Shown piece after piece: positions 1 through 8,984 of a stretch of DNA of 64,000 nt (positions within the stretch are counted from its first letter, which is position 1; each line of letters starts with the position of its first letter). The stretch is from Marinihelvus sp963695135 (GTDB taxonomy: Bacteria; Pseudomonadota; Gammaproteobacteria; Xanthomonadales; SZUA-36), in assembly GCA_963695135.1 (NCBI GenBank), contig CAVOGA010000002.1, positions 372,001 to 436,000 of the forward strand. The letters run 5' to 3'. Under the pieces are notes generated by a model. The model worked only from the letters and a program-made list of their open reading frames with translations. It had not been told where the DNA came from and searched no databases. The position numbers were made by a program, and so were the translations under genes.

Positions 1-864
1 CCGAACTACCCGGCCGCGCTGTCCGGCCGCACCCATGCGCTCGGCCGCATCTTTGACGTGATGGGCGGCCTGCTGGGCCAGAGCGCCCCGGATGCCATGA
101 ACGCGGCGGGCTTTTCCGACTCGCCACACCTGTTCTACGCCGGCTACGACGACAAGGGCGAGTGGTTCCAGCTGTTCCAGATTGGTTTCGGCGGCATCCC
201 GGGGCGTCCGGTGGGTGACGGCCCGGATGGCCACTCGCTGTGGCCCGGCTTCACCAACGTGCCCAACGAGTTTATCGAGGCCTACTTCCCGTTGCGCATT
301 GAGCAGTACGAGACCATCCCGGACTCCGGCGGCGCCGGCCTGCACCGCGGCGGCAACGGCCTGAGCGTGGCCTACCGCTTCCTCGCCGACGGCACGATCT
401 CCGTGCATGACGAGCGCTGGCTGACCTACCCCTGGGGCGTACGTGGCGGTGAGCCCGGCATGCGCTCGACCAAGCGCCTGGTGCGCGCGGACGGCAGTTC
501 CGAGTGGCTGCCCTCCAAGGCCGAGGGCATCAAGGTCAAGGTCGGCGATCTGCTGTACTTCAATACCTGGGGTGGTGGCGGTTGGGGTGACCCCTATGAC
601 CGCGACCCGGCACTGGTGGCGGCCGACGTCAACAGCGGCCTGGTGAGCCGCGACGGTGCGCGTCGCTACGGCGTCGTGCTGCGCGAGGACCACAGCGTGG
701 ATGCGGAAGCCACAGCCGCGCTGCGCGATGAACTGCGCGCCAGGCGCGGTGAGGTCGAGCTGTTCGACTTCGGCGGCACCATTGAGGAAATCAAGGCCCG
801 CTGTAAGGCAGAAACGCACCTCGAACCCCCGGTGCAGCCGACCTTCGCCCAAGCCGGCGGCTGA
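1..864 (+). CDS. hyuB: Hydantoinase B/oxoprolinase-type subunit, C-terminal part (5' end outside window)
   Basis: The frame is open from base 1, so the gene starts upstream of the window; 287 codons plus TGA are visible. The segment matches the C-terminal half of N-methylhydantoinase B / 5-oxoprolinase beta proteins. It has the glycine-rich blocks 'DSGGAGLHRGGNG' and 'WGGGGWGDP' that close this family. These subunits work with an HyuA partner to open hydantoin or oxoproline rings, with ATP in the N-methylhydantoinase and oxoprolinase types. The next gene, an isochorismatase-family amidohydrolase, overlaps the stop by one base (TGATG), so the two are very likely co-transcribed and translationally coupled. 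Family assignment is firm; the substrate is not determined by the sequence. Confidence 0.85.
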   Translation, partial: PNYPAALSGRTHALGRIFDVMGGLLGQSAPDAMNAAGFSDSPHLFYAGYDDKGEWFQLFQIGFGGIPGRPVGDGPDGHSLWPGFTNVPNEFIEAYFPLRIEQYETIPDSGGAGLHRGGNGLSVAYRFLADGTISVHDERWLTYPWGVRGGEPGMRSTKRLVRADGSSEWLPSKAEGIKVKVGDLLYFNTWGGGGWGDPYDRDPALVAADVNSGLVSRDGARRYGVVLREDHSVDAEATAALRDELRARRGEVELFDFGGTIEEIKARCKAETHLEPPVQPTFAQAGG

Positions 865-1460
865 TGGCGGACCTCGAGCGCCGGCAACAGGGCCTTGGCC
901 GGCGCCCGGCGTTGGTGCTGGTTGACGTGATCAACGGTTTCACGGACCCGGCCTGTCCACTGGGGTCCGCGGCCGATGCAGTGGTTTCGGCCTGCGAGCA
1001 GCTGCTCAAGGCTTTTCGCGAGCGGGGGCTGCCCGTGTTTTTTACCACTGTGGTCTATCATGATGAGAGCGAAGCGCAGGTCTTCCGGGCGCGCCTTCCC
1101 GCACTGAATGTATTGCAGGCGGGCAGCCACTGGGTGCAGGTCGACCCGCGCGTCGCGCCACGTGATGGCGAGAAGATCATTGAAAAACAATGGGCCAGCG
1201 GTTTTTTCAAAACCCCGCTTGACATACTCTTGACAGAAGCGGGGGCAGACTCGCTGGTCGTTACCGGTCTGACCACCAGCGGTTGCGTGAGGGCAACGGC
1301 GGTCGATGGCCTGCAGTATGACTACCCGGTTGTCGTTCCGCGCGAGGCGGTCGGCGACCGAAATGAGCTGGCGCACGAGGCCAACCTCTTCGACATGAAC
1401 GCCAAGTATGTCGACGTGGTTTCGCTGGAACACGTGTTACGGCATCTAAAAGAGCGTTGA
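864..1460 (+). CDS. Isochorismatase-family cysteine hydrolase (N-carbamoylsarcosine amidase-like)
   Basis: This 198-aa cytoplasmic hydrolase has the full isochorismatase-fold triad: Asp21 in 'LVDVINGFTD', Lys108 in 'IIEKQWASGF' and Cys141 in 'TTSGCVRATAVDG'. The 'GCVRxT' nucleophile loop is the form seen in N-carbamoylsarcosine and other N-carbamoyl amidases. The start codon overlaps the TGA of the hydantoinase B gene. Hydantoinase followed by an N-carbamoyl amidase is the logic of N-methylhydantoin (creatinine) breakdown: ring opening to N-carbamoylsarcosine, then release of ammonia and carbon dioxide to give sarcosine. That pathway role is inferred from context. A nicotinamidase or other amide hydrolase role cannot be excluded from sequence alone. 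Confidence 0.82.
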   Translation: MADLERRQQGLGRRPALVLVDVINGFTDPACPLGSAADAVVSACEQLLKAFRERGLPVFFTTVVYHDESEAQVFRARLPALNVLQAGSHWVQVDPRVAPRDGEKIIEKQWASGFFKTPLDILLTEAGADSLVVTGLTTSGCVRATAVDGLQYDYPVVVPREAVGDRNELAHEANLFDMNAKYVDVVSLEHVLRHLKER

Positions 1461-1550
1461 GCGCCCGGCAGCAAACCGGCCCGACGTGATGACACGAGGT
1501 CCGAGGCGGTCAGCAAAAAGCCGCCCAAGGCCCGACAACGAGGAGAGACC

Positions 1551-4121
1551 ATGAAGCGCACAGTCATGTACGCGGCCATTGCCGCGGGTTTTGGCAGCTT
1601 TGCCACCCCCCAGGGCAACGCCGTTGCCCAGGCCGAGATCGATGAACCGGTAACCACCATCGAGGAAGTCTTCGTCACCGCCCGGCGGCGCGAGGAGACG
1701 ATCCAGGAAGTTCCGGGTACGGTCACCGCCCTGTCCCAGGAAACGCTGGACCAGGCGGGCGTCCAACGCGCAGAGGATTTTGTGCGCCTGGTTCCCGGTG
1801 TGACCATGGTCGATGCCGCAGAAGTCGGTGACACCCAGGTGAACATTCGAGGCATCAACGGGGCCCGCGATGCGGAGAACAGCTTCGCATTTATCCTCGA
1901 TGGCATCCTCTACACCAACCCGGCATCGTTCAACCGCGAATACACGGACCTGCGCCAGGTCGAGGTGTTCAAGGGCCCGCAGGGCGCCATCTACGGCCGT
2001 AACGCGGCCGCCGGCGCCATTATCGTGACCACCAACGGCCCGACAAACGAGACCGCGGCCAACGCGCTGATCAGCATCGCCGAGGACAGCACCTACCTGT
2101 TCAAAGGCAGCTACGGCGGCGCACTGATCCAGGACGAAGTGTACTGGCAGGTTTCCGCCGACTACCGCGAGTCTGACGGTTATTACCGCAACCAGTTCCA
2201 GAACGGCGCAGCAGTCGTTGATTCTTATGAAGGCTATAACGTGAACGCGCGGGTGATCTGGGATATTTCGGACAACACCACGCTGGACACGAAAATGCGG
2301 ATCGGTTCGACCTCCGCCAACTCCATTACTTTCAACTCGACCTTCGCGCTTCCGGTGTTCGCCGCAGCGCTGAATAACCCGCCGGCCAACCAGAACGTCA
2401 ACGATTTTGACTTTCAGTTCGATGGCAACATCATCTCGGACAATGACCAGGACGCCTTCGAGTTCTCCACCAAGCTGGACCATGATTTCGACACCATGAC
2501 CCTGACCAGCTGGGTGCTCTACAGCGACATCGACAACAACCTGATTTCCGACGGCACCTCGGGCGCCTTCGGCTTCTATAACGTCGATCCGGTGTGCCAG
2601 CAGACCACCGCGGATCTGACCGGTTATCCGCTGCTGCCGCCCCAGTTTATCGGGCAGGTACCGACCGGCGTGATCTTTGATCCCAATGGTTCGTTCTTCG
2701 GCGCCTATACGCCCACGACCTGTGACGGTATCCAGGAGCAGCTGCGCAACCAGAAGGACCTGAGCTTCGAGTTGCGCCTGGCATCAGCCACCGATTCACC
2801 GGTGCAGTGGATGGCCGGTGTTTATTACCTGGACATTGACCGGCAGGTGGGCGTCAGCCTGAACAAGGACGCCGGCACCCCGCCGATCCGCGGCCTGTAC
2901 CAGCCCGAGCCGGGCCCCAACTCCACCGCCGCGCTGGCCTACGACCAGTTCGACAGCCAGGTCTGGGCAATCTTCGGCCAGGTAGAGTGGGACGTTACCG
3001 ATACCTTCGAACTGTCTTTTGCACTGCGCTATGACCGCGAGGAACGCAAAGTGACCAACCTGGTGGATCCGAATGCCCGCCAGAGCTACATTGACCTGAA
3101 CCTGAACGGGGTGTTCGACGATCCGCTGAACCCCGGCCTGTTGTTCTTCCCCAACGGTATTCCGCCGAACGCCGAAAACTATTCGGAGTGGCAGCCGAAG
3201 ATTGCCGCGCGCTGGGATGCCACCGATTCCACCTCCTTCTTTGCCAGCTACGGCGTGGGCTTCAAGGCCGGTGGATTCAACAATGGCGGCTCGGCGTCTA
3301 CGGTTGATCTCTACATCGACGGTTTCATCAACTGCTTCAACCCTTCGGGCATCTGTTTCGCCGATGAGCTCGGCGTACCCATGCCGCGGATTCGCGATCA
3401 GTATGACAAGGAAACCTCCGATGCCTACGAGATCGGCTTCAACGGCACTTACCTTGACGGCCGCCTGCGCCTGAACGGCTCCTACTACTACACGCAGGTC
3501 AACGACATGCAGTTCTTCGAGTTCTTCGTCGGCAGCTTCGGCCTGCTGCGCGTGGTTTCGAACATCGACGAGGTGGATATCTCGGGTGTCGAACTGGGCG
3601 CCGACTACGTGCTGGGAGACAACTGGTCCTTCTATGCCGGCTTCAACTTCCTGGATTCGGAAATCAAGGCCAACAGCTCGCGACCGGACACGGTTGGCAA
3701 CGAGGCGCCGTATACACCGGACTACACCGCCAACCTGGGTGTGAACTTCAACCTGCCTGTTACGGCGGACTGGAACTTCTTCACCCGCGTGGATGCGCGC
3801 TGGACCGGGGCGACCTGGTTCCATACCGTGCAGGAAGGTCAGCGCCCGACCATTTTCATGCCCTTGTTTGAGCTCGGCTTTGGCGAGGGGGCTGGCGCCC
3901 TCGGGATCGCCGACTACTCGGTCTCGCGCCGTGATGAGTTCGCCCTGGTTGACCTGCGCATGGGCTTTGGCAACGACAACTGGACCATCACCGCCTTTGC
4001 GACCAACCTGACCAATGAAAGCTACCTGGAAGAGGTGATTCCAGCGCCGGAATTCGGTGGCAGCTTCAACCATCCGGGCACGGAACGACGCCTGGGCCTG
4101 GAGCTCAGCTACGTTTATTAA
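1551..4121 (+). CDS. TonB-dependent outer-membrane receptor
   Basis: This 856-aa TonB-dependent transporter starts after a clear ribosome-binding site (cgaggagag, about 1538-1546). A signal peptide covers roughly residues 1-28. A TonB-box-like 'EEVFVTARRREE' follows, then the plug domain (about 50-165: 'NIRGINGARD', 'DGILYTN', 'RQVEVFKGPQGAIYGRNAAAGAI'). The remainder is a beta barrel ending in 'LELSYVY' with a terminal aromatic residue. It imports a scarce substrate across the outer membrane using TonB energy. No N-terminal signalling (FecR-type) extension is present. It lies 90 bp after the hydantoinase/amidohydrolase pair and is followed by a strong terminator, so it may import their substrate; this is inference. 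The plug has no motif that fixes the ligand. Confidence 0.95.
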   Translation: MKRTVMYAAIAAGFGSFATPQGNAVAQAEIDEPVTTIEEVFVTARRREETIQEVPGTVTALSQETLDQAGVQRAEDFVRLVPGVTMVDAAEVGDTQVNIRGINGARDAENSFAFILDGILYTNPASFNREYTDLRQVEVFKGPQGAIYGRNAAAGAIIVTTNGPTNETAANALISIAEDSTYLFKGSYGGALIQDEVYWQVSADYRESDGYYRNQFQNGAAVVDSYEGYNVNARVIWDISDNTTLDTKMRIGSTSANSITFNSTFALPVFAAALNNPPANQNVNDFDFQFDGNIISDNDQDAFEFSTKLDHDFDTMTLTSWVLYSDIDNNLISDGTSGAFGFYNVDPVCQQTTADLTGYPLLPPQFIGQVPTGVIFDPNGSFFGAYTPTTCDGIQEQLRNQKDLSFELRLASATDSPVQWMAGVYYLDIDRQVGVSLNKDAGTPPIRGLYQPEPGPNSTAALAYDQFDSQVWAIFGQVEWDVTDTFELSFALRYDREERKVTNLVDPNARQSYIDLNLNGVFDDPLNPGLLFFPNGIPPNAENYSEWQPKIAARWDATDSTSFFASYGVGFKAGGFNNGGSASTVDLYIDGFINCFNPSGICFADELGVPMPRIRDQYDKETSDAYEIGFNGTYLDGRLRLNGSYYYTQVNDMQFFEFFVGSFGLLRVVSNIDEVDISGVELGADYVLGDNWSFYAGFNFLDSEIKANSSRPDTVGNEAPYTPDYTANLGVNFNLPVTADWNFFTRVDARWTGATWFHTVQEGQRPTIFMPLFELGFGEGAGALGIADYSVSRRDEFALVDLRMGFGNDNWTITAFATNLTNESYLEEVIPAPEFGGSFNHPGTERRLGLELSYVY

Positions 4122-4142
4122 TAATGACGCCAGTAAAGAAAG

Positions 4143-4168
4143 ACGGCCCCTTCCGGGGCCGTTTTTTT
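4143..4168 (+). terminator. Rho-independent terminator after the TonB receptor gene
   Basis: An 8-bp perfect stem, acggcccc/ggggccgt, with a TTCC tetraloop is followed by seven T residues. It lies 22 bp after the receptor stop codon. Confidence 0.95.
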
Positions 4169-4313
4169 ATTGGGCCGGTATTGCTGGCGATTCGTGAATC
4201 ATCTTCGCCGGCGCCGCTCATCTGGCACAATGCCTGACCATGTTAAGCCGCGTGATCATGATGTCGAACCGCACAATCCTCAACCATCTGCCGGCCAGGC
4301 TCCGGGTTTACTC

Positions 4314-5690
4314 ATGAAGTTTACCGCTGCAGAACTCGAAGGCCTCGCCGGCCGGGGCGGTGTGCTGACCGGGCCGGACGTGCGCGGTCGCGCGGCGGGC
4401 ATCTGGAATCCGGACCCGATCGAGGCGGACGCCATTGTGCGGCCGACCCGCACGGAACAGGTCAGCGTATTCCTGGCGGCCTGCAATGAGCGTGATCAGC
4501 CCGTGGTGCCCCACGGCGGCCTGACGGGCCTGGTAGGTGGCGCGCTGACCCGGGCTGGCGATATCGCCCTGTCGCTGGAGCGGATGAACCGGATTATCGA
4601 CCTCGATCCGGCCGGCCGCACGCTGACGGTGGAGGCCGGTGTGACCCTGCAGGCGGCGCAGGAAGCGGCGCAGGAGGCGGGGCTGATGCTGGCGCTGGAT
4701 CTTGGCGCGCGGGGATCCTGCACCATCGGTGGCAACCTGGCCACCAACGCCGGCGGCAACAGCGTGATCCGCTACGGCATGGCCCGCGAGCAGGTCCTGG
4801 GCCTGGAGGCGGTGCTGGCCGACGGTACGGTGCTGACGTCCATGAACCAGATGCTCAAGAACAATGCCGCGCTGGATCTGAAGCAGCTGTTCATCGGCTC
4901 GGAAGGCACCCTGGGGATCATCACCCGCGCCGTGCTGCGCCTGCGCGAGAAGCCCCGCAGCGAGTGCTCCGCGCTGGTCGCGGCAGCATCCCTCGAGGCG
5001 GTGGTCGGTCTGCTCAAGCACGTGGACGCCGGTCTCGGCGGGACGCTCAGCGCCTTCGAGGTCATGTGGCAGGATTTTTACCGGCTGGTGACGCGGCCGG
5101 CAACAGGCCGCACCCCCCCCATGCCCGATGATCACCCTTATTACGTGCTGATCGAGGCGCTCGGCGGCGAGCCGGAGCGGGACCAGGCGCAGTTCGAGGC
5201 GGTCCTGATGGAGGCCCTGGGCAACGGCCTGGTATCCGACGCGGTGATCGCCGGCTCCGGGCGTGAGCGGGATGCCCTGTGGGCGCTGCGTGATGACGTG
5301 GAGCAGACCAACAGCCGCGGCCCGTCCATCACCTTTGACGTGAGCCTGCGCATCGCCGATATGGAGCCATACCTGGAGCGGGTGCGCGGCGATCTGGACC
5401 GGGCCTTCCCCGAAAACCACACCTGGGTCTTCGGGCATCTCGGCGACGGCAACCTGCATATCGTGGTTGCCGTGGGCAACGCGACGCCGGAGACGCGGCG
5501 GCGGGTCGAAGAGGCCGTCTACGGCCCGCTGCAGGCGATCGGCGGCAGCGTCTCGGCGGAGCATGGCATCGGCCTGGAAAAAAAGCCCTGGCTGCACTTG
5601 AGCCGCAGCCAGGCCGAGCTGGATACCCTGCGGTTGCTCAAGGCCACCCTGGACCCGAAGGGTATTCTCAACCCGGGCAAGGTGCTCTAG
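4314..5690 (+). CDS. FAD-linked 2-hydroxyacid oxidase/dehydrogenase (GlcD-like)
   Basis: This protein is 458 aa from the ATG at 4314, where family similarity begins. In-frame alternatives lie at 4230 and 4170 but would add sequence without family features. The N-terminal FAD-binding type 4 domain shows 'PHGGLTGLVGGA', 'GSCTIGGNLATNAGGN' and 'FIGSEGTLGIITRAVLRL'. The C-terminal FAD-oxidase domain shows 'HLGDGNLHI', 'EHGIGLEKK' and 'DPKGILNPGKV'. The family includes glycolate oxidase GlcD, D-lactate dehydrogenase and D-2-hydroxyglutarate dehydrogenase. They oxidise a D-2-hydroxy acid and pass electrons to a quinone, cytochrome or flavoprotein. No GlcE/GlcF genes follow, so a stand-alone D-lactate or D-2-hydroxyglutarate dehydrogenase is more likely than a glycolate oxidase complex. 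Transcription is convergent with yheS. Confidence 0.88.
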   Translation: MKFTAAELEGLAGRGGVLTGPDVRGRAAGIWNPDPIEADAIVRPTRTEQVSVFLAACNERDQPVVPHGGLTGLVGGALTRAGDIALSLERMNRIIDLDPAGRTLTVEAGVTLQAAQEAAQEAGLMLALDLGARGSCTIGGNLATNAGGNSVIRYGMAREQVLGLEAVLADGTVLTSMNQMLKNNAALDLKQLFIGSEGTLGIITRAVLRLREKPRSECSALVAAASLEAVVGLLKHVDAGLGGTLSAFEVMWQDFYRLVTRPATGRTPPMPDDHPYYVLIEALGGEPERDQAQFEAVLMEALGNGLVSDAVIAGSGRERDALWALRDDVEQTNSRGPSITFDVSLRIADMEPYLERVRGDLDRAFPENHTWVFGHLGDGNLHIVVAVGNATPETRRRVEEAVYGPLQAIGGSVSAEHGIGLEKKPWLHLSRSQAELDTLRLLKATLDPKGILNPGKVL

Positions 5691-5728
5691 GCGACGGTCC
5701 CGGGACGCTGGCCGGCCCGGGCAGTACT

Positions 5729-7648
5729 TCAGCCGTGATCCAACTCTGCCTCGGCGGCCTCCAGCGCTTCGGAGGCCTGTAACCAGTCCCACTCCTGGTC
5801 CTCGATGGCTGTCTTCAGCCCTGCCTGGCGCTCCAGCAGGGCCGCCAGCCGCTTGGCGTCACCCTCCGGACCATATAACGTCCCATCGCCCAGGCCCGTT
5901 TCGGTCTCTGTCAGCTCGCTGCGGAGCTGTTCCAGGTCCCGTTCAATGCGCTGCACCTTGCGTTCCAGCGGCTTGATTGCCTGGCGCCGCCTGGCGCTTT
6001 GCTGGCGGGTTTCCTTGCGGGTGGGCGCGGTGTCCAACTGCCCGCCGGCATCGTTGCTGTCAGCCGGCTCATTGGCCGCTTTTTCCCGCTCCCGCAGCCA
6101 TGCGGGATAGTGGTCCAGGTCCTCGTCAAAGTGTTCCAGCTGGCCGTCATGGACGATGTACAGGTCATCACAGACACTGCGCAGCAGGTGCCGGTCATGG
6201 GCGATGACCACCAGCGCGCCGCCGTAATCCATCAACGCCATGCTCAGGGCCTGGCGCATGTCCAGGTCCAGGTGGTTGGTGGGCTCATCCAGCAGCAGCA
6301 GGTTGGGACGCTGCAGCACCAGCAGGGCAAGCACCAGGCGCGCTTTCTCACCGCCGGAAAAGGGCTGCACCGGTTCATCGACACGGTCGCCGGAGAAGCC
6401 GAAGCGCCCGAGGAAATTGCGGGCCTGCTGCTCGGTCATGTGCGGCGCGCCACGCTCGATGTGCCAGCGCGGACTCTCGTTCATCCGCAGCTGGTCCATC
6501 TGGTGCTGCGCGAAGTAGCCCAGCTTCGTGTGCTGGTGCTGGTTGCGTTCGCCACTGAGCAGCGTGCTGCCGTCGGCCAGCGCCTTGACCAGCGTGGACT
6601 TGCCGGCGCCGTTGACGCCCAGCAGACCGATCCGGTCGCCCTCGCGCACCTCGATCTGCACATCGCTCAGGACGGTCTGCTCATAGCCCAGTTCGGCCCG
6701 GTCCAGGGTGATCAGCTGCGGCGGCTGGCGCTCGGGTTCGAGAAAGCTGAAGTGAAAGGCCGAATCCACGTGGGCCGGGGCGATGCGCTCCATGCGCTCG
6801 AGCATTTTCAGCCGGCTCTGCGCCTGCTTGGCCTTGCTGGCCTTGTAGCGGAAGCGGTCCACGTAGGACTGGATGTGCTTGATTTCCTTCTGCTGGCGCT
6901 CGTGCATGGCCTGCTGCAGGGACAGGCGCTCGGCGCGCATGGATTCGAACTGGCTGTAGTTGCCCGTGTAGCTCTCAATGCGCTGATGTTCGATGTGCGC
7001 AATGTGAGTACACAGCGAATCGAGAAAATCCCGGTCGTGGGAAATCACCAGGGCAATGCCCTCGTAGCGCTTCAGCCAGCGCTCCAGCCAGAGTATGGCG
7101 GGCAGGTCCAGGTGGTTGGTGGGCTCGTCCAGCAGCAGGATGTCCGAGCGGCACATCAGCGCCTGGGCCAGGTTGAGGCGCATGCGCCAGCCGCCGGAAA
7201 ACGCGCTGACCGGGCGCTGCGCATCGTCCGGCGCAAAGCCCAGGCCATGCAGCAGCTTCCCGGCGCGGGTCTCGGCGGTGAAGCCGTCGATGATTTCCAG
7301 CCGCTCCAGCAGGGGCTGCAACTCCGCCGTGCGGCCTGCAGCCTCCAGTTCCGCGATGCGGTCGAGGGTCTGGCGCAGTTCCGGGTCGCCGTCGATCACC
7401 ACGTCCATGGCGGTACGGTCAGAGGAGGGTGTCTCCTGCCTGACGCTGGCAATGACCGCACCGCGCGGCATTTTTACCTCCCCCGCATCGGTTTCCAGCT
7501 CGCCGCGCAACAGGGCAAACAGCGAGGACTTGCCGGTGCCGTTGCGCCCGACGATACCCAGGCGCTGCCCGGCATGGACCTGCAGGCTGGCCTGTTCGAA
7601 CAGCAGCAGGCGCCCGCGGCGCAGACTGACATTGGCAAGTGAAATCAT
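5729..7648 (-). CDS. yheS: ABC-F family ATPase YheS
   Basis: This 639-aa soluble ABC-F protein has two nucleotide-binding domains and no membrane segments. NBD1 has Walker A 'GRNGTGKSS' (about 34-42), signature 'FSGGWRMR' and Walker B 'LLLDEPTNHLDL'. NBD2 has 'GVNGAGKST', 'FSGGEKAR' and a second 'LLLDEPTNHLDL'. Between them is the charged inter-domain linker ('RYKASKAKQAQSRLKMLERMERI') typical of ABC-F factors, and a coiled-coil charged tail closes the protein. Length and layout match E. coli YheS (about 637 aa). ABC-F proteins bind the ribosomal E site and relieve stalled translation. The gene is read divergently from the membrane protein gene at 7718. Confidence 0.93.
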   Translation of the reverse strand: MISLANVSLRRGRLLLFEQASLQVHAGQRLGIVGRNGTGKSSLFALLRGELETDAGEVKMPRGAVIASVRQETPSSDRTAMDVVIDGDPELRQTLDRIAELEAAGRTAELQPLLERLEIIDGFTAETRAGKLLHGLGFAPDDAQRPVSAFSGGWRMRLNLAQALMCRSDILLLDEPTNHLDLPAILWLERWLKRYEGIALVISHDRDFLDSLCTHIAHIEHQRIESYTGNYSQFESMRAERLSLQQAMHERQQKEIKHIQSYVDRFRYKASKAKQAQSRLKMLERMERIAPAHVDSAFHFSFLEPERQPPQLITLDRAELGYEQTVLSDVQIEVREGDRIGLLGVNGAGKSTLVKALADGSTLLSGERNQHQHTKLGYFAQHQMDQLRMNESPRWHIERGAPHMTEQQARNFLGRFGFSGDRVDEPVQPFSGGEKARLVLALLVLQRPNLLLLDEPTNHLDLDMRQALSMALMDYGGALVVIAHDRHLLRSVCDDLYIVHDGQLEHFDEDLDHYPAWLREREKAANEPADSNDAGGQLDTAPTRKETRQQSARRRQAIKPLERKVQRIERDLEQLRSELTETETGLGDGTLYGPEGDAKRLAALLERQAGLKTAIEDQEWDWLQASEALEAAEAELDHG

Positions 7649-7717
7649 GTGGGTCGCAGGGATGCAAACAACGGCTTATTCTATCCCGAGCGGTCGCCGG
7701 CCGATATCGTTAAGCCT

Positions 7718-8314
7718 ATGCGTGTTGAATGGATATTTTTTATTGCCCTGTTCCTGAGCGCGGTGCTGTTCTGGCAGCGCTGGGAGCAGCGCCCGGTCAG
7801 CCACGCGCCCGGGGTGCTGGTGTCCTATGCGCCGGAACAGAAGTCCGTGTTTGAACGGCAATTCGAATTCCAGGGCTTCCAGGTCACCCAGCGGGCCAGC
7901 TTCGAGCTGCAGGCGCGGGTGCTGTCGCGAAGGGATTACCGCTTTGACCCCGGCGCCGCGCTGTCGCCCACCGACCTCGCCCTGGGCTGGGGACCCATGT
8001 CAGACCAGGCCATCCTCGACCAGCTCGAAGTCAGCCAGAGCGGCCGCTGGTTTCACCTGCGCTGGGACCAGCCCCCGTCCATCTCTGAGCGGGAGATCAT
8101 GACGCACTCCAGCAATATGCACATCATTCCCGCGAATGGTTACGTTGCCGATATGCTCGATTCGGTCAGGGCAGGGCAGGTGGTGCAGCTGCAGGGCTAC
8201 CTGGTCGACGTGGTGGGCAGCGACGGTTTTCGCTGGAATTCATCCCTCAGCCGTACTGACACGGGCAACGGCGCCTGCGAACTGTTTTTCGTAGAGCGCC
8301 TGATGTCCCGTTGA
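7718..8314 (+). CDS. Membrane-anchored protein of unknown function
   Basis: The protein is 198 aa from the ATG at 7718. An earlier in-frame start at 7649 would abut the yheS start and place polar sequence before the hydrophobic N-terminus, so the later start is preferred. Residues about 4-19 ('EWIFFIALFLSAVLFW') form one transmembrane or uncleaved signal segment; the rest is soluble and predicted periplasmic. Recognisable blocks are 'DLALGWGPMSD' and 'SSNMHIIPAN', followed by a stretch ending 'GYLVDVVGSDGFRWNSSLSRTDTGNGACE'. These resemble conserved hypothetical proteins of Gammaproteobacteria, but I cannot name a family. The gene is transcribed away from yheS and convergent with the small secreted protein gene at 8323. 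Confidence 0.7.
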   Translation: MRVEWIFFIALFLSAVLFWQRWEQRPVSHAPGVLVSYAPEQKSVFERQFEFQGFQVTQRASFELQARVLSRRDYRFDPGAALSPTDLALGWGPMSDQAILDQLEVSQSGRWFHLRWDQPPSISEREIMTHSSNMHIIPANGYVADMLDSVRAGQVVQLQGYLVDVVGSDGFRWNSSLSRTDTGNGACELFFVERLMSR

Positions 8315-8322
8315 GCGGTCGT

Positions 8323-8787
8323 TTACCAGCGGGACAGGGCGCCTTGATTACCATAGGATTGCATATTTACTGCCTCGCCCGTTGGCACGTTCGTTACGAC
8401 GCCGTTGGGGTCATTGCTCATCCATTGGTCGCGTGGATAAATGGCAAAATATTCTGCGGCCAGTTTAAGGTCTGACGCAACATCGGCCACCTGCTGGCAC
8501 GTCGCTGGCGTCACGGTCGTGGACTGCATCGCTTGCTCCAGCCTTTTCGAATAATTCTTTTGCGAGATATTGATGCCAAGCCGGACGACGTCGGCGTTGC
8601 TTTGAATCTGTGCGTACAGGGAGTCATCAATCAAACCCGCTTCATGGCATTTGGCACCCTGCGCTTCCATGGCCACGGTGGAATGGATGGGGTGCTTATC
8701 GGCCGGCACCGGCGAGACCGCCGAGCAGGCCGTGCCCAGTACCGCAAGTGCCGAGATGGCGCAGGTGAGAGGCAACTTCGTCGACAT
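8323..8787 (-). CDS. Small exported protein, possibly a lipoprotein, function unknown
   Basis: The protein is 154 aa with a good ribosome-binding site (aaggag, 6 bp before the ATG). The N-terminal 22 residues form an export signal ending 'AVLGTACS'. The Cys resembles a lipobox, but the preceding 'GTA' is not the usual 'LxG/A', so lipidation is uncertain. The mature part has two further Cys (in 'GAKCHEAG' and 'PATCQQ') that could form a disulfide, and a mixed helical region of about 100 residues. I do not recognise a family. It faces an ECF sigma operon across a 197-bp divergent intergenic region and might share its regulation; this is inference. Confidence 0.7.
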   Translation of the reverse strand: MSTKLPLTCAISALAVLGTACSAVSPVPADKHPIHSTVAMEAQGAKCHEAGLIDDSLYAQIQSNADVVRLGINISQKNYSKRLEQAMQSTTVTPATCQQVADVASDLKLAAEYFAIYPRDQWMSNDPNGVVTNVPTGEAVNMQSYGNQGALSRW

Positions 8788-8943
8788 GCGTTTCTCCTTG
8801 CTACTGGTTCAGCCGGCAGAGCCTGCACAGGCCCTGTTACTTTGTCAGCAACGGGAACACGCCAGATCCATGACAAGTTGCTGATATTCTGACTATAGTT
8901 CCGTCAGTCTGAAAGTGCAAAAGCGGCTGATTGACAGAACATG

Positions 8944-8972
8944 GGAATAAAACGCCCGCCCGATACGTATAA
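8944..8972 (+). promoter_or_regulatory. Candidate ECF-sigma-dependent promoter
   Basis: GGAATA (8944-8949), a 16-bp spacer and CGTATAA (8966-8972) lie just upstream of the ECF sigma gene. A GGAAyx -35 with a CGTA-type -10 is the general pattern of ECF promoters, and autoregulation is common in this class. A nearby TTGACA (8931-8936) has no sigma-70 -10 at the right distance. Confidence 0.5.
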
Positions 8973-8984
8973 CAACAAAGCCCA

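Noticed and set aside
4308..5792. Minus-strand open frame opposite the GlcD-like gene
   Set aside because: Antisense to a gene with clear FAD-oxidase motifs; His/Arg/Gly-rich shadow translation.
5999..7642. Long plus-strand open frame opposite yheS
   Set aside because: It lies antisense to a clear ABC-F gene, has low-complexity composition and no family features; a by-product of high GC.
8931..8959. TTGACA before the ECF gene as a sigma-70 -35 element
   Set aside because: No -10 hexamer occurs 16-18 bp downstream; the GGAATA/CGTATAA pair fits better.
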